Positions 9,334-17,415 of a stretch of DNA of 64,000 nt are shown one piece after another. A program made the translations under genes and the position numbers. This DNA comes from Chryseobacterium sp. 52 (GTDB taxonomy: Bacteria > Bacteroidota > Bacteroidia > Flavobacteriales > Weeksellaceae): assembly GCF_002754245.1 (NCBI RefSeq), contig NZ_PEEX01000001.1, forward strand, positions 2,708,001-2,772,000, read 5' to 3'. Below the pieces are notes generated by a model that was not told the origin of the DNA, did no database searches, and saw nothing but the letters and a program-made list of their open reading frames with translations. The number at the start of each line of letters is the position of its first letter. The first letter of the stretch is position 1.

Positions 9334-10125
9334 ATGAAAAAAATCATTTTATCAATAGCTTTAATAGCTACAAATTATGCATTTAGTCAAATCAGCCTTG
9401 AACATTCTTTTACTGACAATGAAGATGTTTTTGTTTATAATAAAGACAATTCTACACAATATGTTTCAATGACTTCTGATAACAAAATTAAAATTTACAA
9501 CTCAAGTTATATTTTACAAAAAACTGTAAATGTTCCTATGCCTTCCAATCATGGAATGTTTTATTCAGGTCATTTTGGGGAAAATTCTTTCTTTATGTCA
9601 AAGCATGTTTTCAACAATGATGATAAATATGAGTTTATGGTTGAAACATATTTTCAAGATACAGTAGCAGGAACTATTACCTATAAGCTTCTATTAATTA
9701 ATGAAGATGGTAATCTAATCAAAGATTTCCATCCAAATCCATTAATTAAACAATCTTCAGAAAATTTCGAAGTTTATCATGATAATGTAAATAATACCAA
9801 CAAATTAATTGTTCATAATTGGGTAAATGGATCTTCAAATCAATATGATGTATATTCATTGCCAACTACTACGTTAACAACAAAAGCAATTCAATTACAG
9901 AATAAACTATCAGCTTTTCCAATTCCTACGAATAAAATCTTGAACATTATAAATCCTGATAATGGAGCTAATAAAGTTCAAATATATGATACATCTGGAA
10001 AGTTGATTATTAACAAATCTTTCAGTTCTAATGATGATAAAATTTCTATTGATGTTGAAAATCTAACGAAAGGAATTTATATCTACAAAATTGGAGAATT
10101 AAGTTCTAAATTCATTAAAAATTAA
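9334..10125 (+). CDS. Secreted protein with C-terminal T9SS sorting domain (transposon passenger)
   Basis: A 263-residue protein starting MKKIILSIALIATNYAFSQI, a Sec signal ending at AFSQ. Residues ~25-185 form a beta-rich region with no recognised family, perhaps a partial propeller (YVSMTSDNKIKIYN). The last ~75 residues are a T9SS type A sorting domain: FPIPTNKILNI, then VQIYDTSGKLI, then GIYIYKIGE...KFIKN. The product is therefore predicted to be exported across the outer membrane. A surface-protein cargo on an IS1595-like element is unusual. A terminator follows. Confidence 0.8.
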   Translation: MKKIILSIALIATNYAFSQISLEHSFTDNEDVFVYNKDNSTQYVSMTSDNKIKIYNSSYILQKTVNVPMPSNHGMFYSGHFGENSFFMSKHVFNNDDKYEFMVETYFQDTVAGTITYKLLLINEDGNLIKDFHPNPLIKQSSENFEVYHDNVNNTNKLIVHNWVNGSSNQYDVYSLPTTTLTTKAIQLQNKLSAFPIPTNKILNIINPDNGANKVQIYDTSGKLIINKSFSSNDDKISIDVENLTKGIYIYKIGELSSKFIKN

Positions 10126-10140
10126 TATTAATTATTAGAT

Positions 10141-10170
10141 AAAATCCCACTAGTAAAGGTGGGGTTTTTA
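10141..10170 (+). terminator. Terminator after the T9SS passenger gene
   Basis: The stem AAATCCCAC/GTGGGGTTT has the loop TAGTAAAG and is followed by a T run, 15 bases after the stop codon. Confidence 0.7.
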
Positions 10171-10239
10171 TTGTTGTTTCCCGTAATATGCATAAAGTTT
10201 TTCTTTGTATTTTTATAGACTAATAAACTATTAAATATT

Positions 10240-10539
10240 ATGGCAAAATTTATGACTCGCGTAGAATTACATGATGAAAATGATTATGAAATACTTCATA
10301 GAGAAATGGAAGCTGAAGGGTTTTCAAGAATAATTGAAGATGATAAAACTAAAAAAAAGTACCATTTGCCTCCTGCAGAGTATTATTATAAAGACTACAC
10401 AACAAGAAGTAAAGATGAAGTTTGTAAAAAAGCTGTAAGAGCTGTATTAAAAACAAATAAAAAATATAGTATTGTTGTAACAAAATCTGCAGGAATAAAA
10501 GGTGTGGGATTAGAAGAAGTTAAGGAAGAAAAAAATTAA
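10240..10539 (+). CDS. Small conserved-looking protein, transposon passenger
   Basis: A 99-residue soluble protein. It begins MAKFMTRVELHDENDYEILH and contains GFSRII, LPPAEYYYKD and a C-terminal SIVVTKSAGIKGVGL. This pattern (TRVELH, DY..LH..M, GFSR, LPxAEY, VTxS.G) recalls small stand-alone proteins annotated with DUF2622/GhoS-like names. I hold that assignment only weakly, and no toxin partner is visible. It lies inside the transposon between the T9SS passenger and a convergent small gene whose stop overlaps its own. Confidence 0.65.
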   Translation: MAKFMTRVELHDENDYEILHREMEAEGFSRIIEDDKTKKKYHLPPAEYYYKDYTTRSKDEVCKKAVRAVLKTNKKYSIVVTKSAGIKGVGLEEVKEEKN

Positions 10540-10745
10540 TTGGTATTGACTTCTCCTCTAGTTTTTTCATTCCAATCTTGCTTTCTTGTTATGTAGATGT
10601 CTTTTTTGGGTTCTTCAACTGAAACAACGATTGCATCAAGATTTTCTCGACCTTCAATATTTTCAGGCATTGTGAAGAATCCGCGTCTTTTAAATTCTTG
10701 AAATAATTCTTCATTTGTAATTTTTTCAATGTTTTTGTTTTCCAT
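10536..10745 (-). CDS. Hypothetical small protein, transposon passenger
   Basis: A 69-residue frame on the minus strand, MENKNIEKITNEEL..., charged and probably alpha/beta, with the C-terminus KTRGEVNTN. It converges on the 99-residue gene and shares four bases at the stops. No family is recognised. The codon use and start context look genuine, but the size leaves doubt. Confidence 0.5.
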   Translation of the reverse strand: MENKNIEKITNEELFQEFKRRGFFTMPENIEGRENLDAIVVSVEEPKKDIYITRKQDWNEKTRGEVNTN

Positions 10746-10776
10746 TTGGAATTGATTTTAGGTTATATTATTAATA

Positions 10777-10804
10777 CAAAAGAGGACATCGATGTCCTCT
10801 TTCT
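10777..10804. terminator. Perfect hairpin near the right end of the transposon
   Basis: AAAGAGGACATC and its exact reverse complement meet without a loop (10779-10802), with T-rich sequence following. It could stop plus-strand transcripts before they leave the element. It also sits upstream of the minus-strand 69-residue gene. Confidence 0.55.
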
Positions 10805-10853
10805 TTATATAAAATCCGTTAATAAGACTCACTATAAGATAGTTCTATCAGAA

Positions 10854-10887
10854 AATTTTTAGTGGTGTAACATTATACGTAGGCGCC
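10854..10887 (-). repeat. Right terminal inverted repeat of the IS1595-like element
   Basis: Exact reverse complement of 7847-7880, followed by the second target copy TAAATTAA at 10888-10895. Confidence 0.93.
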
Positions 10888-10981
10888 TAAATTAAATAGT
10901 AATAAGAACGGTGGTACAGGTGCTATGCTAGAAATATACCTTTATTCTAATCAAAATGTAACAAATACACCAAGTAAATAG
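10888..10981 (+). pseudogene. Displaced 3' end of the third RHS tip
   Basis: After the target duplication the original frame resumes and encodes NSNKNGGTGAMLEIYLYSNQ and a short tail, to TAG 10979-10981. Joined to 7846, it restores a continuous tip of the third cassette. The next gene begins two bases later, the same spacing as in the other toxin-immunity pairs. Confidence 0.8.
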
Positions 10982-10983
10982 TA

Positions 10984-11442
10984 ATGAAAATGAGAACTAA
11001 ATATTTATTTTTTTTTGGATTACTATTAATTTGCTTTTATTGTAAAGATTTTAATAAGTTTTCGTCTGGAAGTTATCCTTATGCGGAAATATATATAATT
11101 AATAAACCTGAGGGCGTAGTAATTAATAAAATAATTAAGTTAAAAGAAGAGAATCTAAACTACAAAGTCCCCAAACTTCAATGGGCGGGGAAAGATACAG
11201 AATTATTAGATGGAAGAGATTCTCACTGGTATTATTTCTATTTTTATTTTAAAAATACAAATGAAATTGTTGAGTTCTGGACAAGAGAAGGTGATCAACC
11301 AAACGAAACAAAAATAGGTTTATTTAGAGTAAGTAAAGGATTAGAAGGTGTTGCACATTTAGTGAATAAAGATTTATCCAAAGAGAAGAATGAGCAATTG
11401 AAAGAACTTTTTAAAGAAAACATCATCTCTAAAATAAAGTAA
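10984..11442 (+). CDS. Putative lipoprotein, candidate immunity protein for the third tip
   Basis: A 152-residue protein with an N-terminal hydrophobic segment ending in a Cys (LICFYCKD), read as a lipoprotein signal. The mature part has alternating charged and aromatic segments (HWYYFYFYF, EFWTREGDQPN) and no recognised domain. It starts two bases after the restored stop of the third RHS tip, so the transposon has separated it from most of its toxin gene but not from the tip's last codons. The inferred role is immunity. Confidence 0.62.
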   Translation: MKMRTKYLFFFGLLLICFYCKDFNKFSSGSYPYAEIYIINKPEGVVINKIIKLKEENLNYKVPKLQWAGKDTELLDGRDSHWYYFYFYFKNTNEIVEFWTREGDQPNETKIGLFRVSKGLEGVAHLVNKDLSKEKNEQLKELFKENIISKIK

Positions 11443-11481
11443 AATCCAATAACTAGGATTTGCAATCTGAGATTATAAAAC

Positions 11482-11510
11482 AAAAAGCCAACTTCTAAAG
11501 TTGACTTTTT
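11482..11510 (+). terminator. Terminator after the third immunity gene
   Basis: An imperfect stem AAAAAGCCAACTT/AAGTTGACTTTTT with a two-base loop and a T run, about 40 bases past the stop. Confidence 0.7.
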
Positions 11511-11593
11511 GTTTTACGACTGATCCTAGAAACTATCCATGAAACAGAGGAATGAAAATAGTTGAATATTTAAAAAATAAATTGCAAATGTTA

Positions 11594-11780
11594 CCCCCTG
11601 CTACCGCACGATTGCATCGTGTGGCAGACAAAAACAACCCCTCGCAAGTTGTGAGGGGTTGTTATCATTTCATATTTGAAAACCATTATATTTACAATCT
11701 ATAATATGATTTAAACTGTATTCAAAACTCAAAGTAACAGATTACACCTACACAGCAAATGGGGTGAAAGTAAAAAAAGA
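11594..11780 (+). repeat. Duplicated inter-cassette spacer
   Basis: It repeats roughly 6688-6870: GCTACCGCACGATTGCATCG, the terminator stem, the ATTTGAAAACCATTATA stretch and the run into the RHS core, with a few changes. This shows that whole spacer + cassette units were duplicated, not only the coding core. Confidence 0.8.
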
Positions 11781-11818
11781 TCTTCGGTACAGAACCTATA
11801 GACTATTTAGACGGTTGA
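11735..11818 (+). pseudogene. Decayed fourth RHS core start
   Basis: The DNA still resembles the core segment for TDYTYRADGVKVKKIFGT and DYLDG. An extra A in the lysine run shifts the frame, and a TGA follows the DYLDG-equivalent. It is too short and broken to code. Homology stops near 11818. Confidence 0.7.
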
Positions 11819-11859
11819 CTTCCAACTGGAGAGGCAGAAGACAACTACATTCGGGGAAT

Positions 11860-12657
11860 ATGAAAAAGCAAATAATAATATTCTTATTAAGTTTTTTTCC
11901 CATAGGTATTTATGGAAAAAGCGTTACTATAAAACATACGGTTGGAAATACTACTATATATGTATCATGTTTTTCTTACAGAGAAGAGATAAATAAAGGT
12001 ATAATAATCGGTGAATATGTAAAAGAATTATCTAAAAAGTATAATTACAGCGATTCTATAGAAATTTTTTTAGAGATGATTCCAAATGAACATCCTGAAT
12101 ATTCTTTTAGAAATAAGAAAAATATCTTTTTACATGTCAATGCAAGTAAATTTAATGTATTTGAGAATTTAAAATTAATAGAGTTTGCAATTTTAAAAAA
12201 AGGAAGAATCAATAAGAAGGTAAATTATAATGAAATATTGAGAAGTTCAAATTCTGATCAAATAAATGAAGTATTAATGTTGCCAATTGAACGACCAGAT
12301 ATAATAAAAGAACTAGTTAACAAATCTGAATATTCATATCGTTTTCAAAATGAAAAATACCATATTTATAACATAGAAACTAAAGAATCATTGCTCAGTG
12401 TTAATTCAATTTATTTATTTAAAACAATAGCATATTCAAGACCTCTAATTTTTATTAACAATCATGAGTTTTATTATAAAAGTTTAAATGGTGATTTAAA
12501 ACGTATATCTTTCAGTGGAGAAAATGAACTATCTGAAGATTTTTCCATGAAGGAATTTAATTATTTTGTTTTATTTAATGTAGTAGAAAAAGGGAATGAT
12601 AACATTGCTATTTTAAATCTAGAAAAGGATAAATTAATTGACAAATTAGAATGGTAA
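11860..12657 (+). CDS. Secreted hypothetical protein, candidate orphan immunity protein
   Basis: A 265-residue protein. I choose ATG 11860 because it gives a clear signal peptide (MKKQIIIFLLSFFPIGIYGK); the longer frame upstream runs through decayed RHS sequence. There is no lipobox Cys. The mature protein is Lys/Glu/Asn-rich with no recognised family. RHS core remnants lie on both sides (11735-11818 and 12658-12740). It looks like an immunity gene whose toxin tip has been lost, or a gene inserted into an RHS core. Confidence 0.6.
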   Translation: MKKQIIIFLLSFFPIGIYGKSVTIKHTVGNTTIYVSCFSYREEINKGIIIGEYVKELSKKYNYSDSIEIFLEMIPNEHPEYSFRNKKNIFLHVNASKFNVFENLKLIEFAILKKGRINKKVNYNEILRSSNSDQINEVLMLPIERPDIIKELVNKSEYSYRFQNEKYHIYNIETKESLLSVNSIYLFKTIAYSRPLIFINNHEFYYKSLNGDLKRISFSGENELSEDFSMKEFNYFVLFNVVEKGNDNIAILNLEKDKLIDKLEW

Positions 12658-12740
12658 TTCAGGTACGAGTATTCAAATTTCCCAGTAACCGAATTATACG
12701 TACAGGGCAGAGGTAACTATAATTTTGAGACTGGAAAGTA
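12658..12740 (+). pseudogene. Diverged RHS core remnant
   Basis: The bases TATAATTTTGAGACTGGAAAG match the core segment coding for YFNFETGKY, and the start (TTCAGGTACGAG) matches the FQYE segment. It is preceded and followed by stops. Together with 11735-11818 it brackets the secreted protein gene. Confidence 0.5.
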
Positions 12741-12765
12741 GAGTTGTATAAAAGTATAAAAAAGC

Positions 12766-12801
12766 AAAGACAGTAGAAATCCTAAAATGTCTACTGTCTT
12801 T
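12766..12801 (+). terminator. Terminator at the end of the RHS locus
   Basis: A perfect 12-bp stem AAAGACAGTAGA/TCTACTGTCTTT with a 12-base loop and T/A-rich flanks. It probably works in both directions. Confidence 0.7.
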
Positions 12802-12902
12802 AAATATGTTCTTATTTGATTAATTCTTTATTTTTTAGAACTTCTCAAAATGATAATAAAACTCATATTCTGTTATTTTATTAATACAATATGAGATCTT
12901 TA

Positions 12903-13117
12903 TTAGGATAAGGAATTAAAATGAATCAGCATTCCATCCTGCAGGGAAACATCTGCTGTCTTCTGAATAAGTACAAGTTTCCCGGTTGCGTTTTCACATT
13001 GTTCCTGTGAAAAATAAACATCGTAAAGTGGTGAATTGGGTCCCGGACATCCTTCTTTAGTACCTCCCTTTACTGATTTTAAACTCTCTCTCTAGAAATT
13101 TTTGTAAAATTTTTCAT
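12903..13117 (-). pseudogene. Bacteriocin-like double-glycine leader peptide gene, out of frame at an (AG)5 tract
   Basis: Reading down from ATG 13117 gives MKNFTKISRE, then an AG dinucleotide tract (13084-13093). As written, the frame ends soon after the tract. Losing one AG unit restores a 70-residue peptide: leader MKNFTKISRESLKSVKGG, then a mature part with GTKEGCPGPN, YFSQEQCENATG and the end FNSLS, stop at 12903. The LKSxKGG leader is the pattern of the small bacteriocin-like proteins common in Chryseobacterium-type genomes. The two Cys could form a disulfide. No export or processing gene is adjacent. The shift could be a real mutation, slippage-based switching or an assembly error. Confidence 0.7.
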
Positions 13118-13190
13118 GAATTAAAATTTTCATAATTAATTCATTCCCAAGTAAAATAATAAATGTTTCCTGATTTTGAGCAGATAAAGA

Positions 13191-13217
13191 TAAACCCTCG
13201 CCAAAGCAAGGGTTTTA
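13191..13217 (-). terminator. Terminator downstream of the phytase gene
   Basis: The stem AAACCCT/AGGGTTT carries a GC-containing loop and T-rich sequence on the minus-strand exit side, about 60 bases after the phytase stop. Confidence 0.6.
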
Positions 13218-13278
13218 TTATGGTGCCAGAAAAAGCTTATTTATAAAATGTAAACGTCTCTATTTTCAAAAAACAATA

Positions 13279-14310
13279 TTATTTCACAGTCTGCACAGCA
13301 GTCTTAATTCTTTCCTCAATTACTCTCCAGTCATAAAAATGAAAAACTCTGCCGTTGCTCATAGCCACAAATACGCCTTTGGGAAACTGAGGTCCTAAAT
13401 TCACATTTGTAACCTCGGAACCGTCACTTTCACTCGTAGAAACCGGAATTTCTGCAATTTTTCCTTTAGCCGGATCTTCCCTCAGATACACATTAAAAGT
13501 ATCTTTTTGTTGGTTGGAAACCAGAATATATCCTGTTTGAGCTGACGTAGGATAGATAGAAATACCTTCCACATCAGATTTAAAATCACCTTTCCCGAAA
13601 ACCAGTAACTCTTCATTTCCTTTGGCCGGATCTGCATAATAACGATGTATTCCGAACTGTTCGTCAGAATAATAAATATAACCCAATTCATCATCAACGG
13701 CAATGCTTTCAATCTCCTTCAGTCCGCTGTATTTTCCAAACTTACGGGCAACTTCACCCGTTATTTTTCCACCTTTTTCAGAAAGCTTGTATTGCCAAAG
13801 ATAACCGTCAGACGGGCCTGATTTTCGTCCTACAACAGCATGTATTTCTCCTGTTACCGGATTTTTATACATAGAAATCCCCATTGGGTCACGCTCAGTC
13901 TCACCGTCAAAAACTGTAAATTCACCCACTTCCTTCAGATCAGGAAGACTGTAGAGTTTTACAGTATTCGTTTCCCTTTCTGTAACAGCGGCAATATCCG
14001 TTTTCTTTCCGTTCAGTATAAAACCATACTCAAGATCTACATTGTTCGGACGTTTCAGATTTGGAACCTTATTGATGATTTTTCCATTCAGATCAAAGGC
14101 ATAGAGACCTCCGTCTGTATCTTTATCTGTACCGATTATAATACTTTTTGAAGCATTTTCAGAATTGATCCATATTGCAGGATCGTCGGTGTCATGGCCT
14201 ACAGTTTCGGTAATCACCGATGGTTTTATCTTTTTTCCTAAATGTTGTGTGCTGCAGCTTACCACAAAAGGTAAAGCAGAAACAGCTATGATAAATGGTA
14301 ACTTTTTCAT
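13279..14310 (-). CDS. Phytase-like beta-propeller lipoprotein
   Basis: A 343-residue protein starting at ATG 14310 (MKKLPFIIAVSALPFVVSCS). The signal ends in the lipobox VVSC, so it is an outer-membrane or periplasmic lipoprotein. The mature protein has beta-propeller phytase hallmarks: DTDDPAIW, GTDKDTDGGLYAFDL, RPNNVDLEYG, and later GLKEIESIAVDDELGYIYYSDE and DVEGISIYP. The acidic clusters are typical calcium/phosphate ligands. Family enzymes release phosphate from phytate. It starts four bases after the stop of the TonB receptor and so belongs to the same transcript, which suggests import or capture of a phosphorylated substrate. Length is close to the family norm. Confidence 0.88.
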   Translation of the reverse strand: MKKLPFIIAVSALPFVVSCSTQHLGKKIKPSVITETVGHDTDDPAIWINSENASKSIIIGTDKDTDGGLYAFDLNGKIINKVPNLKRPNNVDLEYGFILNGKKTDIAAVTERETNTVKLYSLPDLKEVGEFTVFDGETERDPMGISMYKNPVTGEIHAVVGRKSGPSDGYLWQYKLSEKGGKITGEVARKFGKYSGLKEIESIAVDDELGYIYYSDEQFGIHRYYADPAKGNEELLVFGKGDFKSDVEGISIYPTSAQTGYILVSNQQKDTFNVYLREDPAKGKIAEIPVSTSESDGSEVTNVNLGPQFPKGVFVAMSNGRVFHFYDWRVIEERIKTAVQTVK

Positions 14311-14314
14311 GCGT

Positions 14315-17125
14315 TTAAAAATCAAATTTTACTCCTAAAGTGAATCTCGGCCTGTAATATTCTACCTGTGCCGTTCTGCTTTGGATTCCCTGGTAATAGC
14401 GTAACGGCTGATTTGTCAGATTATTGGCCTCTGCAAAAACTCTCAGTTGGCTTGTAATCTTATAAGAAGCATTGGCATCTAGGAAAACCTGTTTGTCATA
14501 ATAGCGGTCTTCGAATGACTTTCCACCCAACTCATCAATATAATGAGACGCATAGTTCATGGAAACTCTTGCCGAGAAACGTTTATTTTCCCATGAAAGC
14601 GATCCGTTGAACATATGGGGTGCAGCTCCCGGTAATCCTACATCAGTTCTTTCCACACCGTCTTCATTCGTAATCCCTTTCGCTTTTGACTTCGTATAGG
14701 TATAGTTAACGTATAAACCAAGACCTTTCCAGAAAGCTCCCGGAATAAAATCCAGCTGACGCTGAAGAGCCACCTCAAAACCATAAATATCTACATTATC
14801 TCCATTACGCTGCTGGTTAAATCTCCAGTTATTTTCTCCCGTAGGAATAGGGTTGGACTGTCCTGCAAAATCATTTGCAAAATCTTCTGTTGTATAATTT
14901 CTTCTGGAATAAGTATAAATAAAATCTTTAAGGTTCTTATAAAAAACACCTCCCGAAAGAATACCCACAGACTTAAAATATTTCTCCGCCATAAAATCGA
15001 AATTATAAGCATAGGTTGCCTTCAAATCCGGATTTCCAGCCGCGATGGTTTCATCTGCAGAAATGACGTTAAGGTAAGGAACCAGTGAATAATAATTCGG
15101 ATGGGCTAAAGCTGTGGTAAAAGCCGCACGAAGCACAAGATCCTGAACAGGAACATATTTGAATGATAAATTAGGAAGAAGATTGGTATACGTATTGGTA
15201 CGGTTGATTTTTCCTGCCAGATCTTCCTCATCCAGCACATAATTTCCGGTATAATCAATTTTTGTGGTTTCAAAACGGGCTCCCACGATCATTGAGAATC
15301 GATCACTGAAATCCTGATCCCATCTGATGTATCCGGCATAGATATTTTCTTTTGCAGTATAGTTGCTGGAAAGAAATTCTTCCGGTTTTGATTCCCCTTT
15401 AAATAAATCAGGGTTAAAAAGGTCCAGACCACCAATATAAGAAGGATTAACAAAAGTTCCCGGAACATAATTCCCAGGCTGGAAATTATGCCCGTCAAAA
15501 TTGACAGTAGGAACAGACAGAAGGCTTCCCATATTATTGAGTGGGTCAAAAGCGTAATAATCATTATCCCGTTCTTTTTCCTTTAATCGGACACGTATCC
15601 CGGTACGAAGCCTTCCTTTTTGATTTTCAATGACAGAAAACGGAAAACGGACATTCACTTTTGCTCCAAATTCCTTTTCCTGGGTAAAGCTATTCGAATC
15701 AGAAAGATCACTGAGCTGATACACTCCCAGGTTATCAGCAGAAAGAGGACGAATCATAGGCCTTCTCGGATCACTCAGGTCTGAAGAGAAATTCATTTTT
15801 CCATTTTCAAACTCTATATACCGCTCATGAGGTTTCTTCTCACTTGCCGTAGCATAATTCATAGACCAGTCAAGATCGACCTTAGAACCCAGCAAATGTT
15901 CCCCTCTTAAAGCATAGTTCTGTACTTTCTGTCTCTCAAGACGGGTATTGTCATTATCAGAATCTCCACCTTTATTCTGTCTCGTGATACTGCCTTTCCA
16001 CCCGGTAATTTCTGTTTCATCATCATTATAAACCGGTTTTATTTTGTAGCCTAATGCAAACCTGTTTTCCTTATCAGTTCTGAAATTGTACATCGCTGAA
16101 GCATAGATCTTATTTTTTGAATTAAATTCATAATCCATATTCAGATCAAAACTGTGTCTTATACGGTGTTCATTATAATAACGGACTCCCATTTTACTGA
16201 TGTAGGCAGTCTGTGCGGCATCGTTGGCAAGGCTCCAGGTTGGTTCAATATTGTCTGATCCAAAATTGTTGTTATTGTAGGAAAAACTGAAAACAGCGCC
16301 TAGTTTTTTATTCAGAAAACGGTTTCCATATACAAATCCGGCGGTATAATTTCCCTTTTCACGGATCGGGTTGTAGCCTCCGGCCAATGTGGCTGAAATT
16401 CTCTGACCGTTAGGGGAGGCCCTTGTGATAAGATTGACTGAACCTCCGATGGCATCAGCATCCATATCAGGAGTCAGTGTTTTATTCACCTCAATGGTAG
16501 AGATCATATCTGATGGAATGAGATCCATCTGGACATTGCGGTTATCCCCTTCAGCAGAAGGAATTCTGTCCCCGTTTAACGTAACGGAATTCAGGTTGGG
16601 GGCAAGACCTCTGATGATAAGATTTCTGGCTTCTCCCTGATCATTCTGTATCGTAATTCCCGGAACACGCTTCAGAGCATCACCAATGTTGGCGTCAGGA
16701 AAACGTCCGATCTGATCGGAAGAAATCACGTTGGTGATATTGGCATTGCTTTTCTGTTTGTTGAGTGCTCTTGCCTGATTTTTCAAAGTAGATCCACTCA
16801 CAACCACTTCTGCAATTGCCGTTTCTTTTCGGGTAAAAACGATATTCTGCTTTGTATTCTTTTCAGCTTCAATGCTAACGTTGTATTCACTGGTTCCATA
16901 CCCCAGATAATCCACCTTCATTGTATAATTTCCCGGAGGAACATTCAGAAAAACAAAATTACCATGATCATCAGAAGTGGTATAGATATTTCCCGGTGCC
17001 AGAGAAATCTTGGCGCCCGGAAGAGATAATTTGGAATCATCATTAATATTTCCGGAAAGAGTACCGGTCTGCGCATAGAAAAATAACGAGGCACAGAATA
17101 AAACAGAGGTAAATATTTTCTTCAC
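14315..17125 (-). CDS. TonB-dependent outer-membrane receptor, partner of the phytase
   Basis: A 936-residue protein: a signal peptide to about residue 19 (FYAQTG), then a carboxypeptidase-regulatory-like domain (LSGNINDDSKLSLPGAKI, residues ~22-95). The plug follows (ISSDQIGRFPDANIGDALKR, then NLIIRGLAPNLNSVTLNGDR), then a beta-barrel ending in PRFTLGVKFDF with the usual terminal Phe. The domain order is that of TonB receptors in Bacteroidota without an adjacent SusD. The gene precedes the phytase with four bases between them, so the substrate is probably phytate or another organophosphate. No Pho-type box was identified upstream. Confidence 0.9.
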   Translation of the reverse strand: MKKIFTSVLFCASLFFYAQTGTLSGNINDDSKLSLPGAKISLAPGNIYTTSDDHGNFVFLNVPPGNYTMKVDYLGYGTSEYNVSIEAEKNTKQNIVFTRKETAIAEVVVSGSTLKNQARALNKQKSNANITNVISSDQIGRFPDANIGDALKRVPGITIQNDQGEARNLIIRGLAPNLNSVTLNGDRIPSAEGDNRNVQMDLIPSDMISTIEVNKTLTPDMDADAIGGSVNLITRASPNGQRISATLAGGYNPIREKGNYTAGFVYGNRFLNKKLGAVFSFSYNNNNFGSDNIEPTWSLANDAAQTAYISKMGVRYYNEHRIRHSFDLNMDYEFNSKNKIYASAMYNFRTDKENRFALGYKIKPVYNDDETEITGWKGSITRQNKGGDSDNDNTRLERQKVQNYALRGEHLLGSKVDLDWSMNYATASEKKPHERYIEFENGKMNFSSDLSDPRRPMIRPLSADNLGVYQLSDLSDSNSFTQEKEFGAKVNVRFPFSVIENQKGRLRTGIRVRLKEKERDNDYYAFDPLNNMGSLLSVPTVNFDGHNFQPGNYVPGTFVNPSYIGGLDLFNPDLFKGESKPEEFLSSNYTAKENIYAGYIRWDQDFSDRFSMIVGARFETTKIDYTGNYVLDEEDLAGKINRTNTYTNLLPNLSFKYVPVQDLVLRAAFTTALAHPNYYSLVPYLNVISADETIAAGNPDLKATYAYNFDFMAEKYFKSVGILSGGVFYKNLKDFIYTYSRRNYTTEDFANDFAGQSNPIPTGENNWRFNQQRNGDNVDIYGFEVALQRQLDFIPGAFWKGLGLYVNYTYTKSKAKGITNEDGVERTDVGLPGAAPHMFNGSLSWENKRFSARVSMNYASHYIDELGGKSFEDRYYDKQVFLDANASYKITSQLRVFAEANNLTNQPLRYYQGIQSRTAQVEYYRPRFTLGVKFDF

Positions 17126-17415
17126 TTTATTAGTTTATATTAAATCCTGACAAAATTAAACGTCTGTTTGGAAAATAACCTGAAATTAAGATTACGATTG
17201 TTTTAAGGATTCATGAACAGTCTGGTCGGACATATTAAATAATTGAATTCAAAAAAATAAAGTCTGCTGTATTTTTTTGAACTGTCTCATTATCTTGTAA
17301 ATAAGAATTCAGTAAATGAAATGTCCCTATACCAACTTGTTAATCTGTCAGATAGGGTTTGTTTTGGGGAGTTTTTAACCAAAATAATCCTACCTTTATG
17401 GGAAAACTACAAGAC

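Larger units (their letters stand above)
7847..10887. mobile_element. IS1595-like transposon with passenger genes (3,041 bp)
   Basis: Both ends are defined exactly. Perfect 34-bp inverted repeats lie at 7847-7880 and 10854-10887, with outer ends GGCGCCTACGTA. An 8-bp direct duplication TAAATTAA flanks them at 7839-7846 and 10888-10895. Inside are an IS1595-type transposase (minus), a secreted T9SS-sorted protein, a 99-residue protein and a 69-residue protein. Eight-base target duplications and inverted repeats starting with GG are known for the IS1595 family. Those elements are usually about 1 kb, although some carry passengers. Perfect repeats and perfect target duplication point to a recent insertion. 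Confidence 0.93.

Noticed and set aside
11764..11859. 32-residue N-terminal extension of the secreted protein
   Set aside because: It translates decayed RHS core DNA out of frame and would hide a good signal peptide that starts at 11860.
14791..15564. Two alternative-frame products (73 and 91 residues) within the TonB receptor
   Set aside because: Shadows of the long receptor frame on the same strand; Ile/Leu-rich with no start context.
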